NCBI RefSeq assembly: GCF_001411555.2
Contig: NC_049903.1
Location: forward strand, 29,925,083-29,989,082
DNA length: 64,000 bases
Origin: Juglans regia
Taxonomy: Eukaryota > Streptophyta > Magnoliopsida > Fagales > Juglandaceae
Reading direction: 5' to 3'
Shown here: positions 13,330 to 21,714 of the stretch, in pieces
Layout of the letters: the number at the start of each line of letters is the position of its first letter
Position numbering within the stretch: position 1 is the stretch's first letter
Position numbers and translations under genes: made by a program
The notes under the pieces: generated by a model
Told to the model about the DNA's origin: nothing
Databases searched by the model: none
Seen by the model: the letters and a program-made list of their open reading frames with translations, nothing else

Positions 13330-14116
13330 CAATAGTTATGTAGGATTGACATAAATTGTGGTGGTGTACAGATTGGTTTTAATGGAGGAGTTCCAATTAC
13401 TGAGGAATTCTACATGGAGAATATTTCTGGCAAGCATAATGATGATATTGTTGTGTTACTCTTCCCTGATGATGTTCAAAGGGGCTTGAAGTCCACAGAC
13501 GATAAGGAAACCATTTTTCGGAGGTACATTAAAATTGTTAGAGTAAAGCTTCTCTTCATTCTAGATAGAGAAATGATAGTTACAGTCGTGAGTGTGTAAT
13601 CATCGTACAATCATTTTAAAAAAAGTGAATAAATACGGAACCGCATGAAAAAATAATAATTTTTAATAATAGACCTCATTCTTTTTCAAAGTGACTATAT
13701 GACAGTTGCGCACTTCACGATTGTATGTAGCATTATTCTTCTAGATATTCATGTTATATATGATAAAGCTTAGAACGAACTTTCTTTGTATTTCCCTGCT
13801 TGCAATTTCTTTAAGGCTTCAACGTCTTAGACTTTCTTTAATGAAACAACATAGATTGGCCGAAGAACAATTGAAAGCTGTGAATGGCCTATATAAAGTG
13901 AAAAAATGGATTGAAGATCGAGGCTTGAAACGAGCAGCAGTTACCAATGCACCAAAACCAAATGCCGAACTCATGATATCATCCATAATGCTGTCAGATT
14001 TTTTCGATGCTGTCATTCTCGGGAGTGATTGTGACCATGCCAAGCCATATCCAGATCCCTACTTGAAGGCCCTTGAAGTACTCCATGTAACAAAGGATCA
14101 CACTTTTGTATTTGAG
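12881..14116 (+). pseudogene. SGPP: Truncated SGPP-like HAD-superfamily sugar phosphatase (exons 1-3 only)
   Basis: Three exons are readable: about 12881-13008, 13372-13523 and 13855-14116. Exon 1 holds HAD motif I, VLFDVDGTLCDSDPLHYQAF, with the catalytic Asp pair. Exon 2 starts IGFNGGVPIT and includes the ISGKHND and LFPDDVQRGLK stretches of the cap. Exon 3 includes LKRAAVTNAP (motif II region) and VILGSDCDHAKPYPDPYLKAL (motif III Lys region). It ends at the GTFVFE-type position with a donor GT; the following exon(s), with the motif IV acidic residues and the C-terminus, are absent. The apparent start MEPAA is one nucleotide out of frame with the HAD motif, a frameshift near 12893-12899. 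The intact Arabidopsis-type enzyme removes phosphate from small sugar phosphates. Its position inside a CACTA element, with no downstream exons, indicates transposon capture rather than a resident gene. Confidence 0.85.
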
Positions 14117-14172
14117 GTATGTTTTCATCTTAGGTCATATACATTTCATGGGTATTTATAGTATTAGAGTAA

Positions 14173-14282
14173 TAATAGAAAGGGATACAATGTTTTCCAA
14201 ATATTCATTTCATTGAATGCAACGATTACATAATGCCTTAGAAATCTTCTATAGGCATATGATATAGCAGGTAATGACTAAA
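14173..14282 (+). repeat. 110-bp direct repeat, copy 2
   Basis: Matches 12144-12253 base for base as far as I can compare. It begins 57 bp after the last recognisable SGPP exon. Confidence 0.92.
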
Positions 14283-14416
14283 AAGGAATAAAAATTTGTT
14301 ATAACATAAACAAGAGAGTAAGAGAGTAGAGATCTTGAAACTTCTAGAGCTACTGAGGGGGATTTGTTGCAGCTCCTTATTCTTTGAGTGGGCATCATTT
14401 TGATTTAGGTTAATAC

Positions 14417-14468
14417 GACACCCCGAGTCTAATGGGGTGTCAAGCACAGTAAGATCCCATTAGACTCG
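14417..14468. repeat. Nested inverted repeats able to form alternative hairpins
   Basis: GACACCCC (14417-14424) pairs with GGGGTGTC (14434-14441). The overlapping CGAGTCTAATGGG (14424-14436) also pairs perfectly with CCCATTAGACTCG (14456-14468). The two stems are mutually exclusive. Confidence 0.8.
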
Positions 14469-15052
14469 ATCTGAGAATGAAAAAAAGATCAGCCACTAGT
14501 GGTTTAGTAAAAACATAAGCTATTTGGTCTTGCTGCTGCAGAATTGAACTTGTATCGTCTTGGCAGCAACTCTGTCTCTCCTTTAATGAAAATTCATATA
14601 ATATATGCTTTGTGCGAGAGTGATATTAGAAGATATATGGGTGTTTTCAGGGAAAAAAAAAGTGACTTTTACTTTTAGTTCATTGGAAGAATTCGGAATT
14701 TGATTCAGATGTTCCATTAGAAAATATGTTGAATCGACGTGATGAATTTAGCAGTTTGTTGATTGATATTTGATTTTAGTTTTTTCAGTCTTTAAGATTT
14801 TTGTTGTAATGCTCAGTTCTAAAAGTTTCCTTCGGCTTTATCTATCATATAATAAAGAGCGGTAGTATTAGCTAGATTCTCCATAGATTTTCTGTTTTAA
14901 GTTGTTTTTCTTTCCAGGTCTATTGACCTTGTTATGGTACATATGTGAGTGTTTTTTGTATGCTCTACTGTTTTTTATGTCGGGAAGACTTTCTTGTACT
15001 TTTTGCTCTGGTCTAATAATTTCTATGTCCCGCTATAAACTAGCTATATTGA

Positions 15053-15366
15053 TTGCTTATTATTGTTCTTAATATTATGTCTTCTCAGGGGTCAGTCCTG
15101 TACCCAGCATATGTATTAATTTCTGCTTGCTGGGTGGGGTGGGTAGGGACAGGGACCTTGTCTTCAAAGTTCCTTCTCACGGTAATGAATCTTCTTAAAA
15201 GATTAGCAGAAGAGGGACAAGTGCCTGCAGCTAACGATCCACAAAGAAACCCTGCACTAGCATCAAAGAGCTTTAGGAATGGAGTTAGCTCCAGCGGTGA
15301 TACGTCATCCAGTGCTTCATCTGAAGTAACTTCATCTGAATACTCCAGCAACTCAAAAGAAGACTA
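15053..15366 (+). pseudogene. Unidentified Ser-rich coding fragment inside the CACTA element
   Basis: An open frame follows a TTCTCAG acceptor-like site near 15086. The second part, from about 15180, reads like the C-terminus of a host protein: a hydrophilic KRLAEEGQVPAANDPQRNP stretch, then a Ser/Thr/Glu-rich tail ending NSKED and a stop. I do not recognise the family. It sits between the SGPP exons and the subterminal repeats, so it is probably another captured fragment, but it could be non-coding. Confidence 0.35.
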
Positions 15367-15696
15367 AGGGAACTAATCCTTTTGATCAAGTGTAATTCTT
15401 CCTGCAACCAATGATTTGGTACTAATCCTTTGGATGATTGTTATGCTTATTTATTATTAAGGATAAAAGCTCAGTTTGTATATGAGAATACATTAATACA
15501 CCATCCCATTGTAATACATATGAGTTTGGATTTTGTTGATGGGCTTGGATGGAACTTTATGTATTTATTTTGCATGTTATATTGATTAGCAACTTGAATG
15601 AATGAGTTTGGATTATGAATGGTGCATTTAGGAACAACTAAAAACCAGGCCAAGAAAGAAAATAAAGTCCAGGAAATTTAAACACGAATTCAGTTT

Positions 15697-16447
15697 TAGC
15701 GGCGAATTAAGGGCATTTTCCGGCGAATTTTCACTCGCCCCTATAAACTAACACTTAAATTCTCCTAAACCAGTGATGTACAAATCGCTATTAAATATAT
15801 ATACCGGCGATTAAATATTCGCCGCAAATACATTTATATAGCAGAATGTACATTACGGCGATCTTGGAAACTTGCTGCCTCTAATTCTATAGCGGTGATA
15901 TTTTAAATCGCCGCCATATAATTACCGATTTGGAAACCAATTTGCAGCGAGTGAAACCTCGCCGCATATTTGTATTTAGCAGCAATTTAATATTTGCCGC
16001 TAAATACTATGAAGAATATGGCGGCGATAAAACAATCGCCGCTTATTAATAAAAAGCGGCGATAATTTATCGCTGCCATATGCAACTATACGGCGATTTT
16101 TTGATTACGGCGATTTTGTGGAGTGGCTGGCAAATATCTTTGGCAGCGATATTTTCATTTTTAGCGGCGAAAATTAATTGCTGTGAATAATCTATCGCAG
16201 CGTTTAACGACAGAATCCTATATTGAATTAGCGGCGATTAGTTTGTAATCAGCAGCGAAAAAAAATTCGCCGGGATATTGTTATATGGCGGCGAGTTTTG
16301 GTGTCCGTTGCAATAGATCTAAAGTGGGGCGTTAATACCGGAGATCTTGCAGCGACTTAAAAATTGCTGGGATAGATATATGCCAGCGATTTGTTGTGTA
16401 TAGCCAGCGATACACAATCGCTGGTAAAAGTGTTGAACCTTGTAGTG
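15697..16447. repeat. CACTA subterminal palindromic motif array and right terminal inverted repeat
   Basis: At least a dozen short palindromic units follow one another, each pairing a GGCGA/GCAGCGA-type motif with its inverse TCGCC/TCGCTG a few bases on. Examples are ACCGGCGATTAAATATTCGC, GGCGATAAAACAATCGCC and GCCAGCGAT with ATCGCTGG near the end. Such arrays are binding sites for the TNPA-type protein in En/Spm-like elements. The array runs into AGTGTTGAACCTTGTAGTG, whose last bases are the inverse of CACTACAAG. The spacing and both-strand orientation explain the sharp rise in CG dinucleotides against the AT-rich surroundings. Confidence 0.85.
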
Positions 16448-17688
16448 ATAAAGAACTGAAGAAACAAAAATAAGCTTAATTCTAAAAAAAAAAAAAAAAC
16501 TTTCAAATGTTAATGTCAACTTAATGGTCATTATTGGGTTTGTGGAGCCTAGTTTGTTGGTGTGTATTTGATGACTTGACCCGACATTAATAATGTGTTA
16601 TAGTTTTTTTGCAGATTTTCAAAGAGTCTTGGGCCATGGAGTATAGATAGAGAGTTTGCGATCATAGGAAGCGCGAGATAGAAAGTTCATTTGATGGTCG
16701 CGCAATAGGTAATTCAAGTGAAGCTAACATAGAGAGTTCGTTTGAGACGCGCTCAATACTCCGCTCAAGCGAATAACACAGAAAAGTAAAAATTAAGAAT
16801 TTATGTCATGTGACACTATAAATATGTACTTAATGAATAATATAATAATTAAGTTCTAGGATTCTGAACAATGAAATTTTGTCCAAAATGTATTTTGTAA
16901 TTCTTCAGTACAATAAAATCTTTTGCAACTCTCTAGACGTAGACATATTGCTGAATTACGTTAATTTTATGTCTTGTAAACTCTCGTTTGGATAATGAGT
17001 TAAGATGAGATAATTTGTAAATAATAGTGAAATTATTAATTGAAATTAGATAAGATGAGGTTCTGTATCCAGACAAGTCCTAAATTATATCAATTTATGC
17101 GTTTATTTTTACGAATTTTTTTGATAATTTGTTTTTTGTGAGAAAGCATTTATTTTTATTTTTTTATTCTGGCTACTGTAGTTAAGATCAGGATAAGATA
17201 AATAAATAAGTCGACCTCGTGAAGAATAATCACTAAACCCATATGGATTGTACGCATTTATAGCCTCTGATCATGGATTCGAGTACTAATATATTGTATC
17301 TGTTTACAACGTACGTTTCCATGTGATTAATAACTTGGAATTGATAAAAAAAAAAAAAAAAAAAATCTCTTACACAATGGGAATGTTCCCATTAATATTC
17401 ATTTACAATTGATTAGTTTTACCTGCATGTGTTTGAGTTTCATCATGGAGGATGTTTGCCTCTCTTATATCGAGATTCTAACTTTCATCTATATATATAT
17501 ATATATATATATATGAGAAATTCTATTTGCAGTCCTCAAGTGGGGACTGTATGTGTAGACACATTATTAAATGAGAGAAAACATTATTTTAGGAGGGATA
17601 ATTTTGTAATTTTAAAAAATTTTAAAGTTTAAATAGCTTAGGCCTGCACATGCAGTCCCCATTTGAGTACTGTACCTAGTATTGCTCG

Positions 17689-17721
<33 letters not shown>

Positions 17722-18037
17722 GAACAGCATATATAACACCTTGAGTACGTACAAAAGAACCCGAGGGTGCAGAGAAAAGTGATGATTTTTTTTTTGCAAA
17801 ACTTTCACTTTACGCCATCATCTGGGTCTTAGAAACAATCCCATCAAATCAAGATCTAGACCAGGAAAAATAAAAAAGAAAAAAAAAAAGGGAAAGAAAG
17901 GAAGAAGTAATCGAGAACAAAGACTATAAAGAAAGAAATCATTCTCAATTCATGATCAATATCATGTTCATGGACTAGAATCTAGAGCCTTGTTATTCAA
18001 AGTTCTCTTACCAAATAATTAAAATTTACAGTCTGAT
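16448..18037. other. Intergenic DNA between the CACTA element and the SMR gene
   Basis: Holds an A20 tract at 17346-17365, two (TA)n tracts at 17489-17514 and 17689-17715, a weak relative of the window's MITE family at about 16985-17085, and an inverted-repeat element at 17515-17688. The last part, below 18038, is the probable 3' untranslated region of the SMR gene. Confidence 0.55.
17515..17688. mobile_element. Short MITE-like inverted-repeat element between two TA tracts
   Basis: The left arm GCAGTCCTCAAGTGGGGACTGTATGTG is the imperfect inverse of the right arm CACATGCAGTCCCCATTTGAGTACTGTA (written in pieces: the shared core is CAGTCCCC). The interior is AT-rich and non-coding. (TA)n lies directly on both sides, so TA-rich insertion is likely. 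Superfamily unknown. Confidence 0.5.
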
Positions 18038-18550
18038 CTATTCATCGTCTCGTCGAGCTTTCTTGATCTTGCGGTGCAAATCAGAGACAATCCGGAGAGG
18101 AAAGAGTGCTTCGATCTCTTCTAGTAGATTCAGCGGTTGAGGGGGTTTTTTTAGTACGATCGAGGATTTTCTTTTCATTGGCAGCTGCTTATTAGGTCTT
18201 GGAGCAGGTGGGCACTGTTTGATCCCAGGGATTTTGTTATCCAAAGATGTTGGAGTTTTGAAACCATCGTCGTCTTCCTCGACCTTCACTAATTCTCCTA
18301 GACATAGCCTTTTGCAAACCACAGCAGGAACCGAAACATCGCAGTCTTGATCTTCTTCTTCTTCTCCCTTCTTTTCTCTGTCTTCTTGTTCTATACGTTG
18401 ACGAAGCTCCGGCACGTCCATGGCCATAGCATGATCATGATCATAATAATCGTGATCTTCGAATCTCGAAGAGGCTGTTGTCCCCAAGATTTTGAATCTC
18501 ATTACTTGATCTTCATCGTCTTTGATGAGAAAAAGCTCTGAATTCGACAT
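18038..18550 (-). CDS. SIAMESE-RELATED (SMR) family cyclin-dependent kinase inhibitor
   Basis: A single-exon gene of 170 codons. The ATG at 18550-18548 is used; the frame is open four codons further up but without an ATG. The family signature is clear: FKTPTS at residues 97-102, KIP at 106-108 and QCPPAPRP at 112-119, followed by a basic stretch (MKRKSS) and the C-terminal acidic/hydrophobic LEEIEALFP at 143-151. The N-terminal half is acidic (EEEED) and low in structure. SMR proteins are plant-specific nuclear inhibitors of cyclin-CDK complexes; they slow division or promote endoreduplication in response to development and stress. At 170 residues it is longer than many family members (often about 100-130). 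I cannot say which SMR it corresponds to. Confidence 0.85.
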   Translation of the reverse strand: MSNSELFLIKDDEDQVMRFKILGTTASSRFEDHDYYDHDHAMAMDVPELRQRIEQEDREKKGEEEEDQDCDVSVPAVVCKRLCLGELVKVEEDDDGFKTPTSLDNKIPGIKQCPPAPRPNKQLPMKRKSSIVLKKPPQPLNLLEEIEALFPLRIVSDLHRKIKKARRDDE

Positions 18551-18776
18551 ACTTGTAAACAATTTACGAGGTAATTAGGTAGAACATAAAAAAGAAGATC
18601 AGAAGATCGTGTGGTTGGTGTAGAGAGATATTCCTGCAAACAGGATGGAATGTGCGTAATAATCAATCAATTGAATCACCATCTTTTCTGCGCCTTGGGT
18701 GATTTTTCTCCTGAGCTTCTGTGTCTACGAAAGAGAGAGATCAGAGGCAACAGCTAGGAAACGGTTTTGACTGAGC

Positions 18777-18831
<55 letters not shown>

Positions 18832-18840
18832 TTCTGTGCA
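18551..18840 (-). promoter_or_regulatory. Probable 5' untranslated region and promoter of the SMR gene, with (AT)n/(GA)n tract
   Basis: Directly upstream of the minus-strand SMR start. It holds a compound microsatellite: AT at about 18776-18795 and GA at 18795-18829, which reads as a CT run in the transcript direction. CT/GA tracts are common in plant 5' leaders and core promoters. The transcription start cannot be placed from sequence alone. Confidence 0.45.
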
Positions 18841-19539
18841 TCGGATCCTACGCCATTCGCTGAACTTTATCCTCCTCGTCGAGATCTCTCTCGGAGAGAC
18901 AGAGAATTTAATTACGACTTTTAATATTTTTTGTCGAATTCTAAAATTATTAGGAGTAGAAAATTCGAGCTTTTTCTTTTTTATTATGTTTTTTTACGGC
19001 CTGATCTCTACGAACTTTGATGCATCCATGCACGTGGTCTGCTGCATGAGCTAGCCTTGGGGACCAGCTTGGTTGGATAAGAATTACCCGTTCTATATAT
19101 CATCTCGTCATATTATACCAATCCGCTCATGATCGATACTATGTGTAAATCTCATGATATATTAATGATAAGATTACACAATTGTATTTTAAACCAAATA
19201 CAATTAATACATAAAATTTGACTTTAAATAAAAATAATTTGGTATTTTTTAGTGAGGGGCGGAACCTTGAAAAATAACAAGATTTTTTTTTTTTTTATTT
19301 CTAAATAATTTTTCTTGCTCTATAGAAAAATATGATAGTACTGAAATCTAAAATAGAAATAAAATACATTTAGTATAACCTATGTATCATAAAAAAGTAT
19401 ATCATGTGTCAAGAATAATATATTATTGAAATAACATAAAGATCGATACTCATACAAACATATTAAACAAAAAATATATATAGAGCGTCTAAAACTGTAA
19501 CATATGCTTTTTAAAGAAACAAAATCGTCCATACTTGAA
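18841..19539. other. AT-rich intergenic DNA
   Basis: No gene or clear repeat recognised; a T-rich run lies near 19283-19298. Confidence 0.5.
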
Positions 19540-19893
19540 AATTAATCAAAATTCTTAGAGATTTCTCCTTCAATGTAGATAACTAAATTATTTGCTAGAA
19601 ACTCACCCTCAACATTGTTGCAGAGTCTTATTTTAACAATCTTCAAAGTTGAAAATGGTTATTCAATAGTCGCTATAGATACTGGAAGAGTCAAAACAAG
19701 ATGAATCAATCTATCAATAAGATAGTATGTCTTTGATTCATCCATCTCTACCAATCTTTAACATAAGTCTGCAATGGATGACAATGAAACTTCTAATTAG
19801 TAAGCACATAAACTTCAAAATGCTTCAATTGAAGCTTTAAACAAATTTTCTCATTCTTAGAAAACTTAAAATGATAATACTTCTCCACAAGAC
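19540..19893 (-). pseudogene. hAT-type transposase, C-terminal dimerisation region (fragment)
   Basis: On the minus strand the sequence translates to a run matching the end of plant TTF-zinc-finger/hAT proteins: KICLKLQLKHFE, then YLIDRLIHLVLTLPVSIATIE, then FSTLKIVKIRLCN, EFLANNLVIYIEGEI and SKNF. Several in-frame stops (for example where ERxFS would normally read) show it is dead. The N-terminal part of a similar protein lies on the same strand at 29740-30430, beyond a LINE and a gypsy remnant. Confidence 0.75.
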
Positions 19894-20129
19894 AGCAGAT
19901 GTGGCGCCTCGTTCCTCGATAAAGAGTTTGGCGAGAATCCATGATATCAGGAATGCCAGTCGGTTGGCAACACCCCGATGTTAGTGTCTAGTCTAAGCAC
20001 GTAATCATGGATCAAATACGCAATAGGTAAACTAAGTCGTAGCAGAATAAGTAGAGATTTAGTCCAAAGACTAAATATTAATTGTACTAGAGAATTAATG
20101 AGTACAAAAGATAAGCCATTCTCGTATCT
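19894..20129. other. Junction DNA between hAT fragment and LINE
   Basis: About 235 bp of unassigned sequence including TGGCGCCTCGTTCC and a stretch resembling retroelement untranslated DNA. It may be LINE 5' leader or debris of another insertion. Confidence 0.35.
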
Positions 20130-20175
20130 GAAAATTGGAACTCTCCAAGAAACGTTCGAGTGATTGGGGCTATGC

Positions 20176-21714
20176 ATGGCTGTCACCGAAGGCCATCGGG
20201 CCATTTCGGTGGCTGCTCCTCGCCTCAGATCCTATGCAGACCTGGTCCTGGAGACTCCTCAGCCCATCCCTGAAGTCATGGTACCCTTCCGCTCTCACAA
20301 AATTATTGATGGAGAGGTCTGTATTGTCTTCTCTAAAGATGAAGTGGACCGCTCGGCTATACCTTTTCAACACTCACTAGTATTGAAATTCCTTCGACAA
20401 AGACCCTCTCTTGATTCCATAAGAGCATTCATCAAAGCCAGATGGGGTCTATCAAACCAACCGATTGTTTCATCCATGAGTAAGCCGCGGAATGTCTTCG
20501 TGCGACTGGCGTTGGAGGAAGATTTTGTTAAGGCATTCGCTCGTGAGAATTGTGAAATCAATGGAGTACCGTATAGAGTTTTCCATTGGACTACTGAATT
20601 CCAAGAAGATCAAGAACTTGTCCATGTGCCGGTGTGGATCACGCTGCCAGGTCTTCCACCAAACTATTATCATGAATCTTTCCTTCGCAACATTATGGCT
20701 CCAATTGGAAGATTTCTAAAGCGAGACAATCCCACTCGATGAGCTACTCGTACAGATGGTGCAAGACTCTGTTTAGAGATGGATATTTCTAAAGAGCCTA
20801 TTCAGGCTTTGTGGATTGGTATCCCCCGAAACCCTCAAAGTCTTTATCAAAGTATTAAGTTTGAGACATTGCCGGCATACTGTCCAAAGTGTCATGTTCA
20901 AGGCCATAATTCCAAGACTTGTAAAGGTGAAGGCAAGAAACGTAATGTGCAGATGAAGGAACCAAAAGAGAAGGAAACGATGGAACAGGTCTGGGTTATC
21001 AAGGAAACCAAAGGCGGGAGTCTTGTTCAGAAGGGTGAGTCTAGCAAGGTGGAAGAGAGGCCGTTGAATGCGGAGGAATTTATTCCAAATGATCAGGTAT
21101 GGGAGAAATCGGAAACTGACCGCATGAATGGTGTTGAAGGCAGAGGAATGGAAGTAGTTCCAACATTAGAGCAAGAAGAGGTTGTTAACGATGGAGAGCC
21201 TGGTTCCACAACTCAGGTGCTTAGTAATCCAATTATTGACCAGGTTGGGCATGGTAGATCAATGGACGCAGAACTGGAGGTGGTGGATCTTGAGGAGGGG
21301 AAGTTGGTGGCACCTGAGTCATTAGACGGAAATGATGGTTTGTGTTTGGGTATAGTCCAAGCTCGGTTGGCATTGAGTCTTAAGACTGATATGGCAGGTT
21401 TGCAATCTGGGGGCATGCTTGCACCCATTATGGAATCTATTCAAACGGAAGACCACGAACGACGAACGCTGAATGAGGTCTCTACCCAAGAAGGAGATGA
21501 TCCAGTTTATGAGGAGGTTGCGCATACGAATTATTGCTCGGATGGCCACACCTGCTCAGACTCGGATTCGGAAGGGGCATTGGAACACTTAGCTAAAGAA
21601 AATCTTGTGGCCTCGGATTCAGATTCTCAGTTGAACAAGAAAAGGAAAGGGAAAGGTATTAAGTCAAGAGGTTCTTCCAGGGTCGTAAATAAGCCCACCC
21701 GGCTTAATTTATGA
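20176..21714 (+). pseudogene. LINE ORF1 (DUF4283 and CCHC zinc knuckle), one nonsense codon
   Basis: Starts at ATG 20176 (MAVTEGHRAI). The first part matches the DUF4283 RNA-binding region common in plant LINE ORF1 proteins (VWITLPGLPPNYY near its end). A zinc knuckle of the form YCPKCHVQGHNSKTC follows near 20877. The rest is acidic and polar and ends in a basic KKRKGKGIKSRG tail. A TGA at 20740-20742 interrupts an otherwise continuous frame, a single-base change in an otherwise conserved region. The gene ends at TGA 21712-21714, which overlaps the start of ORF2. It would normally bind LINE RNA to form the ribonucleoprotein. Confidence 0.85.

Larger units (their letters stand above)
4999..16447 (+). 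mobile_element. CACTA (En/Spm) DNA transposon with two transposition genes and captured host-gene exons
   Basis: The element carries the two-gene set of plant CACTA transposons on the plus strand: a tnp2-type transposase gene (5008-8716) and a TNPA-like gene (9301-11268). About 4 kb of host-like exon fragments follow (11655-15366), then about 750 bp of short palindromic subterminal motifs. The right end reads ACCTTGTAGTG at 16437-16447, the inverse of a CACTACAAGGT terminus, followed by ATA, which could be the 3-bp target duplication. The left terminus was not located, so the start given is only the first coding frame. It remains possible that the terminus belongs to a second, smaller CACTA derivative beside the coding element. 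Confidence 0.75.

Noticed and set aside
15053..15110. Membrane-type peptide SVLYPAYVLISACWVGWVG as a possible transporter exon
   Set aside because: Too short and not followed by a family motif; kept only as part of an unidentified fragment.
12945..15563. GGATGGAACTTTATGT shared between the HAD motif I codons (12945) and 15548
   Set aside because: 16 bp with no extension on either side; may be chance or a tiny filler, and cannot be interpreted.
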